This document shows positions 34,263-44,539 of a stretch of 64,000 nt of DNA, one piece after another (position 1 is the stretch's first letter; every line of letters begins with the position of its first letter). The position numbers and the translations under genes are program-made. The stretch spans positions 31,502,129 through 31,566,128 of the forward strand of contig NC_068938.1 in the NCBI RefSeq assembly GCF_016801865.2, read 5' to 3'. Below the pieces are notes generated by a model. The model had not been told where the DNA came from. It saw only the letters and a list, made by a program, of their open reading frames with translations, and ran no database searches. Source of the stretch: Culex pipiens pallens (Eukaryota > Arthropoda > Insecta > Diptera > Culicidae).

Positions 34263-37200
34263 GGTCTATACAAGCCAGATGACACATGTCGCCATTTTGA
34301 ATTTTCTTTGTGCTTAAATTTAGTGCTCATTTAGTGCTATTTAGTGCCCTATACCCCACATTTAGTGCCCTTATAGTTTCCATACAAATTGCCATACAAA
34401 ATTTGAAATACAAGCCAGATGACACATGTCGCCATTTTGAATTTTCTTTGTGCTAAAATTTAGTGCTCATTTAGTGCTATTTTGTGCCCTATACCCCATA
34501 TTTAGTGCCCTCATAGTTTCCATACAAATCGCCATACAAAATTTGAAATACAAGCCAGATGACACATGTCGCCATTTTGAATTTTTTTGTGCTAAAATTT
34601 AGTGCTCATTTAGTGCTATTTAGTGCCCTATACCCCACATTTTTTTTTTTTTTTTTTTCATAAAATTATTTTTATTAGGTCCTTTTCGGTACTGGGACCT
34701 GGTTAGGACCGAGTCGGCTTTTGTAATTACATTTGACTTAATAATTACAGAGGATCTTGTGTGTAAATGTTAGTGGGAGGGGAGAAAATACCCCACATTT
34801 AGTGCCCTCATAGTTTCCATACAAATCGCCATACAAAGTTCAAAAGTCAAATTTCAGATGTCGCCATTTTGAATGTTTTTTCGTGCTAAAATTTAGTGCT
34901 CAGTTAGTGCTATTTAGTGCCCTATACCCCACATTTAGTGCCCTCATAGTTTCCATACAAATCGCCATACAAAGTTCAATAGTCAAATTTCAGATGTCGC
35001 CATTTTGAATGTTTTTTCGTGCTAAAATTTAGTGCTCATTTAGTGCTATTTAGTGCCCTATACCCCACATTTAGTGCCCTTATAGTTTCCATACAAATTG
35101 CCATACAAAATTTGAAATACAAGCCAGATGACACATGTCGCCATTTTGAATTTTCTTTGTGCTAAAATTTAGTGCTCATTTAGTGCTATTTAGTGCCCTA
35201 TACCCCATATTTAGTGCCCTCATAGTTTCCATACAAATCGCCATACAAAGTTCAAAAGTCAAATTTCAGATGTCGCCATTTTGAATGTTTTTCAGTGCTA
35301 AAATTTAGTGCTTATTTAGTGCTATTTAGTGCCCTATACCCCACATTTAGTGCCCTCATAGTTTCCATACAAATCGCCATACAAAGTTCAAAAGTCAAAT
35401 TTCAGATGTCGCCATTTTGAATGTTTTTTCGTGCTAAAATTTAGTGCTCATTTAGTGCTATTTAGTGCCCTATACCCCATATTTAGTGCCCTCATAGTTT
35501 CCATACAAATCGCCATTCAAAGTTCAAAAGTCAAATTTCAGATGTCGCCATTTTGAATGTTTTTCAGTGCTACAATTTAGTGCTTATTTAGTGCTATTTA
35601 GTGCCCTATACCCCACATTTAGTGCCCTCATAGTTTCCATACAAATCGCCATACAAAGTTCAAAAGTCAAATTTCAGATGTCGCCATTTTGAATGTTTTT
35701 TCGTGCTAAAGTTTAGTGCTCATTTAGTGCTATTTAGTGCCCTATACCCCACATTTAGTGCCCTCGTGGTTTCCATACAAATCGCCATACAAAGTTCAAA
35801 AGTCAAATTTCAGATGTCGCCATTTTGAATGTTTTTTCGTGCTTAAATTTAGTGCTCAGTTAGCGCTATTTAGTGCCCTATACCCCACATTTAGTGCCCT
35901 CATAGTTTCCATACAAATCGCCATACAAAGTTCAAAAGTCAAATTTCAGATGTCGCCATTTGAATGTTTTTTCGTGCTAAAATTTAGTGCTCAGTTAGTG
36001 CTATTTAGTGCCCTATACCCCACATTTAGTGCCCTCATCGTTTCCATACAAATCGCCATACAATGTTCAAAAGTCAAATTCAGATGTCGCCATTTTGGAT
36101 GTTTTTTCGTGCTAAAATTTAGTGCTCAGTTAGTGCTATTTAGTGCCCTATACCCCTTATTTAGTGCCCTCATAGTTTCCATACAAATCGCCATACAAAG
36201 TTCAAAAGTCAAATTTCAGATGTCGCCATTTTGAATGTTTTTCAGTGCTAAAATTAAGTGCTTATTAAGTGCTTTTTAGTGCCCTATACCCCATATTTAG
36301 TGCCCTCATAGTTTCCATACAAATCGCCATACAAAGTTCAAAAGTCAAATTTCAGATGTCGCCATTTTGAATGTTTTTCAGTGCTACAATTTAGTGCTTA
36401 TTAAGTGCTATTTAGTGCCCTATACCCCACATTTAGTGCCCTCATAGTTTCCATACAAATCGCCATACAAAGTTCAAAAGTCAAATTTCAGATGTCGCCA
36501 TTTTGAATGTTTTTTCGTGCTAAAATTTAGTGCTCATTTAGTGCTATTTAGTGCCCTATACCCCACATTTAGTGCCCTCATAGTTTCCATACAAATTGCC
36601 ATACAATGTTCAAAAGTCAAATTTCAGATGTCGCCATTTTGAATGTTTTTCAGTGCTAAAATTTAGTGCTCAGTTAGTGCTATTTAGTGCCCTATAACCC
36701 ACATTTAGTGCCCTCATAGTTTCCATACAAATTGCCATACAATGTTCAAAAGTCAAATTTCAGATGTCGCCATTTTGAATGTTTTTCAGTGCTAAAATTT
36801 AGTGCTCAGTTAGTGCTATTTAGTGCCCTATACCCCACATTTAGTGCCCTCATAGTTTCCATACAAATTGCCATACAAAGTTCAAAAGTCAAATTTCAGA
36901 TGTCGCCATTTTGAATGTTTTTCAGTGCTTAAATTTAGTGCTCATTTAGTGCTATTTAGTGCCCTATACCCCACATTTAGTGCCCTCATGGTTTCCATAC
37001 AAATCGCCATACAAAAATTTGAAATACAAGCCAGATGACACATGTCGCCATTTTGAATTTTCTTTGTGCTAAAATTTAGTGCTCATTTAGTGCTATTTAG
37101 TGCCCTATACCCCATATTTAGTGCCCTCATAGTTTCCATACAAATCGCCATACAAAATTTGAAATACAAGCCAGATGACACATGTCGCCATTTTGAATGT

Positions 37201-37850
37201 TTTTTCGTGCTAAAATTTAGTGCTCATTTAGTGCTATTTAGTGCCCTATACCCCACATTTAGTGCCCTCATAGTTTCCATACAAATCGCCATACAAAGTT
37301 CAAAAGTCAAATTTCAGATGTCGCCATTTTGAATGTTTTTTCGTGCTAAAATTTAGTGCTCAGTTAGTGCTATTTAGTGCCCTATACCCCACATTTAGTG
37401 CCCTCATAGTTTCCATACAAATCGCCATACAATGTTCAAAAGTCAAATTTCAGATGTCGCCATTTTGGATGTTTTTTCGTGCTAAAATTTAGTGCTCATT
37501 TAGTGCTATTTAGTGCCCTATACCCCACATTTAGTGCCCTCATAGTTTCCATACAAATCGCCATACAAAGTTCAAAAGTCAAATTTCAGATGTCGCCATT
37601 TTGAATGTTTTTCAGTGCTAAAATTTAGTGCTTATTAAGTGCTTTTTAGTGCCCTATACCCCACATTTAGTGCCCTCATAGTTTCCATACAAATCGCCAT
37701 ACAAAGTTCAAAAGTCAAATTACAGATGTCACCATTTTGAATGTTTTTCAGTGCTAAAATTATGTGCTCATTTAGTGCTATTTAGTGTCCTATACCCCGC
37801 ATTTAGCGCCCTCATTGTTTTCATGCAAATCGTCATATAAAGCCTTCGGC
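34263..37850 (+). repeat. 136 bp satellite, left outer array
   Basis: About 25 tandem units of about 136 bp. Each includes TTTAGTGCCCTCATAGTTTC, CATACAAATCGCCATACAAA, GATGTCGCCATTTTGAATGT and several TTTAGTGC motifs. Two unit types occur: one with AAGTTCAAAAGTCAAATTTC and one with AAATACAAGCCAGATGACAC. The outermost three units are of the second type, which therefore also forms the TIR tip. Frames here translate to repeats and are not genes. One array unit is split by a retroposon fragment. Confidence 0.95.
34641..34787 (-). mobile_element. truncated retroposon 3' end inside the satellite, minus strand
   Basis: A T18 run begins right after one satellite ATACCCCACAT, and the same 11 bp occurs again at 34788-34798 on the far side, giving the target duplication. 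Read on the minus strand, about 125 bp of unrelated sequence containing AATAAAAATA ends in poly-A. This is typical of a 5'-truncated non-LTR insertion. The family is not identified. Only the left arm carries it. Confidence 0.82.
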
Positions 37851-38690
37851 TAAGTGCAAGTATGGGGCTAAAAATGTTTTGCAGTTAGAATTTATACTTG
37901 ATTTAACATATTTTCACACTGGAATGATTTAGTGCAAGCAAGTATCGGACTAAAAATGATATTTTCCTAAAATTCAAACTTGATTTAACATATTTCCACA
38001 CTGGAACGATTTAGTGCCTTCGACTTAATGCAAGTATTGGGCAAAAACTGATATTTTCTTAAAATTCAAACATGAATCAACATATTTTCACACTGGAACG
38101 ATTTAGTGCCTTCGACTTAGTGCAAGTATCGGACTGAAAATGATTTTTTCTAAAAATTCAAACTTGATTGAACATATTTTCACACTAGAATGATTTAGTG
38201 CCTTCGACAAAGTGCAAGTATCGGACTGAAAATGAAGTTTTCTTAAAATTTAAACTTGCTTAAACATATTTCCACACCGGAACGATTTAGTGCCTTCGAC
38301 TAAATGCAAGTATCGGGCAAAAAATGATATTTTATTAAAATTTAAACTTGATTGAACATTTTTTCACACTAGAATGATTTAGTGCCTTCGACTAAGTGCA
38401 AGTATCGGACTGAAAATGATATTTTCTTAAAATTCAAACATAATTAAACGTATTTCCACACTGGAATGATTTAGTGCCTTTTACTAAGTGCAAGTATCGG
38501 ACGGAAAATGATATTTTCTGAAAATTCAAACTTGATTAAACATATTTTCTTACTGGAATAATTTAGTGCCTTAGACTAAGTGCAAGTATCGAACGGAAAA
38601 TTTTATTTTCCAAAAATTCAAACTTGATTCAACATATTTTCACACTGGAATGATTTAGTGCCTGCGACTAAGTGCAAGTATCGGACGGAA
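37850..38690 (+). repeat. 92 bp satellite, left inner array
   Basis: About nine units with period about 92-93 bp. Each carries GATTTAGTGCCTTCGACTAA, GTGCAAGTATCGGACTGAAA and a TTCACACTGGAATGATT stretch. The TTTAGTGCC motif is shared with the 136 bp satellite, which suggests common origin or template switching between them. Confidence 0.93.
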
Positions 38691-39074
38691 ATAGTAGTTT
38701 ATGCAACAAGTTGCAAAATAGTAGTTTATGCAACAAGTTGCAAAAAGATGATTTTTTCAGCACGAGTCGTACAAAGTTGAACTTTTCAGCACTTGTTTCG
38801 AAAAGTAAAATTTTTCAACATTTTTTTGATTTTAACGATTTATTGACAAAATACATGAAAATTCGACTTAAAATTTCACTCAACGGGTGTTTTTCGAAAT
38901 TGCAAAAAATGTTGTATGGAACTCGTTGCAAAACTTGATTTTTTCAGCACTCGTCGTATTTATCCAACTCGGTGAACCTCGTTGGATATATGTACGACTC
39001 GTGCTGAAAAAATCACCTTTTTGCAACTTGTTGCATAAACTACTATTTTGCAACTTGTTGCATAAATCACTATT
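38691..39074. mobile_element. MITE at the centre of the large foldback
   Basis: It begins ATAGTAGTTTATGCAACAAG, which is repeated a second time at 38719 onward, and ends with the mirrored double terminus (39023-39074). The interior matches the copies at 4993-5393 and 43494-44100. The flanking satellite is symmetrical right up to it (ATCGGACGGAA / TTCCGTCCGAT), so it is the exact axis of the palindrome. Confidence 0.85.
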
Positions 39075-40255
39075 TCCGTCCGATACTTAAGAACTTAAGA
39101 ATTTTTTTTTGAATTTTAAGAAAATATCATTTTCCGTTCAATACTTGCACTTAGTCTAAGGCACTTAATTATTCCAGTAAGAAAATATGTTTAATCAAGT
39201 TTGAATTTTCAGAAAATATAAATTTCCGTCCGATACTTGCACTTAGTCGAAGGCACTAAATCATTCCAGTGTGAAAATGTGTTGATTTATGTTTGAATTT
39301 TAAGAAAATATCATTTTTTGCCCAATACTTGCATTTATTCCAAGGCACTAAATCGTTCCAGTGTGGAAATATGTTTAATCAAGTTTGAATTTTAAGAAAA
39401 TATCATTTTCAGTCCGATACTTGCACTTAGTCGAAGGCACTAAATCATTCCAGTGTGAAAATATGTTTAATCTAGTTTGAATTTTAAGAAAATATCATTT
39501 TTTGCCCGATACTTGCACTTAGTCGAAGGCACTAAATCATTCCAGTGTGAAAATATGTTGAATCAAGTTTGAATTTTTAGAAAATATAATTTTCCGTCCG
39601 ATACTTGCACTTAGTCTAAGGCACTAAATTATTCCAGTAAGAAAATATGTTTAATCAAGTTTGAATTTTAAGAAAATATCATTTTCAGTCCGATACTTGC
39701 ACTTAGTCGAAGGCACTAAATCATTCTAGTGTGAAAATATGTTCAATCAAGTTTAAATTTTAAGAAAATATCATTTTCAGTCCGATAGTTGCACTTAGTC
39801 GAAGGCACTAAATCATATCAGTGTGAAAATTTGTTCAATCAAGTTTGAATTTTTAGAAAATATAATTTTCAGTCCGATACTTGCACTTTGTCGAAGGCAC
39901 TAAATCATTCTAGTGTGAAAATATGTTCAATCAAGTTTGAATTTTTAGAAAAAATCATTTTCAGTCCGATACTTGCACTAAGTCGAAGGCACTAAATCGT
40001 TCCAGTGTGAAAATATGTTGATTCATGTTTGAATTTTAAGAAAATATCATTTTTTGCCCAATACTTGCATTAAGTCGAAGGCACTAAATCGTTCCAGTGT
40101 GGAAATATGTTAAATCAAGTTTGAATTTTAGGAAAATATCATTTTTAGTCCGATACTTGCTTGCACTAAATCATTCCAGTGTGAAAATATGTTAAATCAA
40201 GTATAAATTCTAACTAAAAAACATTTTTAGCCCCATACTTGCACTTAGCCGAAGG
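39075..40255 (-). repeat. 92 bp satellite, right inner array (inverted)
   Basis: About twelve units, mirror of the left inner array; more units than on the left. It includes a unit lacking part of its sequence around 40160. Confidence 0.92.
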
Positions 40256-42179
40256 CTTTATATGACGATTTGCATGAAAACAATGAGGGCGCTAAATGCG
40301 GGGTATAGGACACTAAATAGCACTAAGTGAGCACATAATTTTAGCACTGAAAAACATTCAAAATGGTGACATCTGAAATTTGACTTTTGAACTTTGTATG
40401 GCGATTTGTATGGAAACTATGAGGGCACTAAATGTGGGGTATAGGGCACTAAATAGCACTAAATAAGCACTAAATTTTAGCACTGAAAAACATTCAAAAT
40501 GGCGACATCTGAAAATTGACTTTTGAACTTTGTATGGCGATTTGTATGGAAACTATGAGGGCACTAAATATGGGGTATAGGGCACTAAATAGCACTAAAT
40601 GAGCACTAAATTTTAGCACAAAGAAAATTCTAAATGGCGACATGTGCCATCTGGCTTGTATTTCAAATTTTTGTATGGCGATTTGTATGGAAACTATGAG
40701 GGCACTAAATATGGGGTATAGGGCACTAAAAAGCACTAAATGAGCACTTAATTTTAGCACGAAAAAACATTCAAAATGGCGACATCTGAAATTTGACTTT
40801 TGAACTTTGTATGGCGATTTGTATGGAAACCACGAGGGCACTAAATGTGGGTTATAGGGCACTAAATAGCACTAAATAAGCACATAAGTTTAGCACTGAA
40901 AAACATTCAAGATGGCGACATCTGAAATTTGACTTTTGAACATTGTATGGCAATTTGTATGGAAACTATGAGGGCACTAAATGTGGGGTATAGGGCACTA
41001 AATAGCACTAAATGAGCACTAAATTGTAGCACTGAAAAACACTCAAAATTGCGACATCTGAAATTTGACTTTTGAACTTTGTATGGCGATTTGTATGGAA
41101 ACTATGAGGGCACTAAATGTGGGGTATAGGGCACTAAATAGCACTAAATGAGCACTAAATTTTAGCACGAAAAAACATCCAAAATGGCGACATCTGAAAT
41201 TTGACTTTTGAACTTTGTATGGCGATTTGTATGGAAACTATGAGGGCACTAAATGTGGGGTATAGGGCACTAAATAGCACTAAATGAGCACTAAATTTTA
41301 GCACGAAAAATGGCGACATCTGAAATTTGACTTTTGAACTTTGTATGGCGATTTGTATGGAAACTATGAGGGCACTAAATATGGGGTAAAGGGCACTAAA
41401 TAGCACTAAATGAGCACTAAATTTTAGCTTAAAGAAAATTCAAAATGGCGACATGTGTCATCTGGCTTGTATTTCAAATTTTTGTATGGCTATTTGTATG
41501 GAAACTATGAGGGCACTAAATATGGGGTATAGGGCACTAAATAGCACTAAATGAGCACTAAATTTTAGCACAAAGAAAATTCAAAATGGCGACATGTGTC
41601 ATCTGGCTTGTATTTCAAATTTTGTATGGCAATTTGTATGGAAACTATAAGGGCACTAAATGTGGGGTATAGGGCACTAAATAGCACTAAATGAGCACTA
41701 AATTTTAGCACAAAGAAAATTCAAAATGGCGACATGTGTCATCTGGCTTGTATTTCAAATTTTGTATGGCAATTTGTATGGAAACTATAAGGGCACTAAA
41801 TGTGGGGTAAAGGGCACTAAATAGCACTAAATGAGCACTAAATTTTAGCACAAAGAAAATTCAAAATTTCGACATGTGTCATCTGGCTTGTATTTCAAAT
41901 TTTTGTATGGCGATTTGTATGGAAACTATGAGGGCACTAAATATGGGGTATAGGGCACTAAATAGCACTAAATGAGCACTAAATTTTAGCACAAAGAAAA
42001 TTCAAAATGGCGACATGTGTCATCTGGCTTGTATTTCAAATTTTGTATGGCAATTTGTATGGAAACTATAAGGGCACTAAATGTGGGGTATAGGGCACTA
42101 AATAGCACTAAATGAGCACTAAATTTTAGCACAAAGAAAATTCAAAATGGCGACATGTGTCATCTGGCTTGTATAGACC
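40256..42179 (-). repeat. 136 bp satellite, right outer array (inverted)
   Basis: About fourteen units, mirror of the left outer array but shorter. The outermost five or so units are of the GCCAGATGACAC type. The order of variant units differs from the left arm. Confidence 0.94.
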
Positions 42180-42191
42180 ATCAGTCTCAGC

Positions 42192-42192
<1 letters not shown>

Positions 42193-42228
<36 letters not shown>
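42193..42228. repeat. (CAG)12 microsatellite
   Basis: Twelve CAG triplets lie four bases outside the right 9 bp duplication of the foldback. Read in frame it gives poly-Ser or poly-Ala, but flanking frames stay short and no exon is supported. Confidence 0.95.
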
Positions 42229-42229
<1 letters not shown>

Positions 42230-43490
42230 CTGACAGCACAGAAAACTGCCAAAAGGCCCACCCCAACGCTCTGCCTTAGGAGTCCGAATAGGAGGAACAG
42301 CGAGAAAAAGGAGCATCGACCGGCAAACTTGAGTTGTTGAGGAAAGGCTAGATGTTGAGGGGGGAGTTGCCATGTGTATGGAGAATATTTTTGCACTGTT
42401 TAAAATTGTATGAGTTGTAATTTTGTTCGTAAATATTTATGATTATTATTCATTATATTTTCTTTCACATAAAATTGCAAAAAACCATGATGAAACTTTC
42501 TCATTCTCCTAGACTAACATTTCCAAAATAAATAAGAGATGTTTGGGGCATGACCAGGGTTTCCAGGTTGCCAGATAATCTGGCATTGTCAGATTTTTTG
42601 AGTGACAATTTAAAAAAAATCTATTTTTTCTAGACTATGTTGAATTAATGTATGTAATTAATTTTATGAAGCTATAATGTTTTTACAGTAAAAAATACAC
42701 CATTTTTGAACATAATTCTGTTTTTCAAAGAGTAAACATTAATTTAAAATTTTAAAGCCAGAACGCTAAACAAAAAAAATTGTCTAACCTCAACAAGTGC
42801 TCAAACTTTCAGATTTATTGAGTAGCAAAGTGCATAAAGTATAAAGTTATTTTTATAACCATGATTTCCAGATAAATCTGGGAATGGCAGATTGTTCAAG
42901 TGTCTGACAGAATAAAGATTATCTTTTTCTGATTTTTCCTGAAGTTTTGTTTTCTGCCAATTTACAATTATTTTTTTATATAAAATAGTCATGTCAATGT
43001 ATCAAGATAAGGAATTTTGAATATTTTTATTTTTGATTATATTCCTCATTGATTTGTTTTGAAACAGTTTAAAAAAACATAATTTGTATTTTATCAAGTT
43101 CCATAATTTAATATTGTAAGTTGTATTTTATTCAAAAAGTTGCAAAAAAATGATTTATTAGTACTAAGTATACATCAACGAACCAATTTTGTAACTTTTT
43201 ATCTTCACTTGGTTAGCTCGATTCTTTAAATACTTTAAATTAATCAACTGTTGAAAGTCCACTCCTCAGCCTTGGAAAGTAACATGACACAAAAAAGGAA
43301 ATAAATGAAATTGAATAAAAAAACAAAGATGTCTACCAAGTCGGGCAAATAAGTGAGTAATAAAAAATCAAATTTGACACATCCCTATTTGAATGTTATT
43401 TGCTGTCAAAATAAATGCCAAACTCCAAAACATTTATCGATAAATCTGCTGAAAATTTGAATTTTTTGGCTCTCAAATGGATGCTGAAAA
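42229..43490. other. AT-rich sequence with diverged internal repeats
   Basis: Two similar segments, TTTCCAGGTTGCCAGATAAT near 42560 and ATTTCCAGATAAATCTGGGA near 42865, suggest a decayed element. Nothing else is identifiable. Confidence 0.35.
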
Positions 43491-43493
43491 GTA

Positions 43494-44100
43494 CTTTTTT
43501 GCAATTCCGTCGTGAAACTACTTACTTTTCCTGTCATTCTTGAACGACGAAACAGCCTCACAGAAAAAAAAATCAATTCTTGTAATCGTGAATTAAGTTC
43601 ACGAATGTGAGAACCACGAAGGAATTTATTCATGAGTATGGTGCATTTGCACCATAAACGTGAATATATTCCTTCGTGGTTCTGGCATTCGTGAATTTAA
43701 TTCACGATTTCGAGAATTGGTTTTTTTCAGTGTACTTTTCTGTACCAAAAATAACAGAATCGAATAGTAACCCTTTTCAAAACAAATGCTGAAAAGTTCT
43801 ACTTTTCAGCACTGAAATGGATGCTGAAAAGTTGAACTTTTCAGCACTTGTTAGGAAAAGTTATACTTTTCAACATTTTTTTTGATTTGAACGATTCATT
43901 GACTCAATGCATGGACATTTGTCCTATAATTCTGTCCAAAGGGTGTTTTCGGAATTGCAAAAAACGTTGTATGGAACTCGTTGCAAAACTTGATTTTTCA
44001 TCACTCGTCATATTTATCTAACTCGGTGAACCTCGTTAGATAAATGTACGACTCGTGCTGAAAAAATCCTCTTTTTGCAACTTGTTGCATAAACTACTAT
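43494..44100. mobile_element. MITE copy, 'AGTTGCAAAA' family, with a nested MITE
   Basis: It matches 4993-5393 over its length, sharing TCATTCTTGAACGACGAAA and CTTTTCTGTACCAAAAATAA, and ends GCAACTTGTTGCATAAACTA. Between the AGCCT and CTTTTCTG blocks it carries an insertion absent from the 5 kb copy. The left boundary is approximate. Confidence 0.75.
43559..43732. mobile_element. nested palindromic MITE, about 174 bp
   Basis: Left CACAGAAAAAAAAATCAATT and inverse right CACTGAAAAAAACCAATTCT match, and the arms continue through ATCGTGAATT...TTCACGA to a centre near 43648 (GGTGCATTTGCACC). TA on the right at 43733-43734 suggests a TA target; the left copy is degraded. The empty site is visible in the 5 kb copy near 5030. 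Confidence 0.82.
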
Positions 44101-44112
44101 TTCAATATTTAT

Positions 44113-44532
44113 ACCCGATCAGACGATAATACCAAAATTCATGCCATTTCAATAACAAATACTGTTAAAATAACACAAATTGTTATGGATTCTTCTTGAA
44201 CAATCCATTTTTGCATAAGGGTTAAATAACAGATTATGTTATCATAACAAAATTTGTTATTGGTCTGATGTTGGTTGAAAACCAATACAACTTTGGAATA
44301 ACATATTTTTTTATGGAAGAATACCGCCATGATGGGATGATCGGATTAATTGTTAAAATAACAAAAAATAATAACAAAGATTTTTTCGAAGAATAACTCA
44401 AAATGTTATTAGTCTGTTATTACAATAACAATCCAATAACAAAAAAATCATAACGACGAATAACAAATCTTGGCTTAGTATTTTTAAATATTAAAAAAAT
44501 GTTATTCCCAAGTTATTTCCGTCTGATCGGGT
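44113..44532. mobile_element. MITE with ACCCGATCAGACG termini, 420 bp, TSD ATTTAT
   Basis: ACCCGATCAGACG and CGTCTGATCGGGT are exact inverses. ATTTAT flanks both ends (44107-44112 and 44533-44538), though a TA duplication two bases further in cannot be excluded. The interior is filled with short ATAACAAA/TTTGTTAT motifs in both orientations, giving high self-complementarity. Confidence 0.8.
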
Positions 44533-44539
44533 ATTTATG

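Larger units (their letters stand above)
34263..42179. mobile_element. 7.9 kb foldback element with two-tier satellite arms, 9 bp TSD
   Basis: The element starts GGTCTATACAAGCCAGATGA and ends with its inverse. A perfect 9 bp duplication, ATCAGTCTC, lies at 34254-34262 and 42180-42188, proving transposition as a unit. Each arm consists of an outer 136 bp satellite and an inner 92 bp satellite; the right arm is the mirror of the left. The centre (38691-39074) is a small MITE. The left arm is longer than the right (about 4.4 against 3.1 kb). No transposase frame is present. Long tandem-repeat TIRs with a 9 bp TSD match the architecture of Drosophila FB elements, and the TSD length fits Mutator-like transposases; the assignment is inferred. 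Confidence 0.9.

Noticed and set aside
35737..36234. 165-codon frame with repeated residues
   Set aside because: It is a translation of the 136 bp satellite; the frame exists only where units have lengths that keep it open, and it has a mirrored counterpart in the right arm.
34263..42179. CRISPR-like regular repeat array
   Set aside because: Units are contiguous satellites with no variable spacers, arranged as mirror images, in what looks like an insect genome.
42155..42340. Poly-Ser/poly-Gln exon over the CAG repeat
   Set aside because: The frame starts inside the foldback satellite and ends soon after the repeat; no splice sites or conserved residues support an exon.
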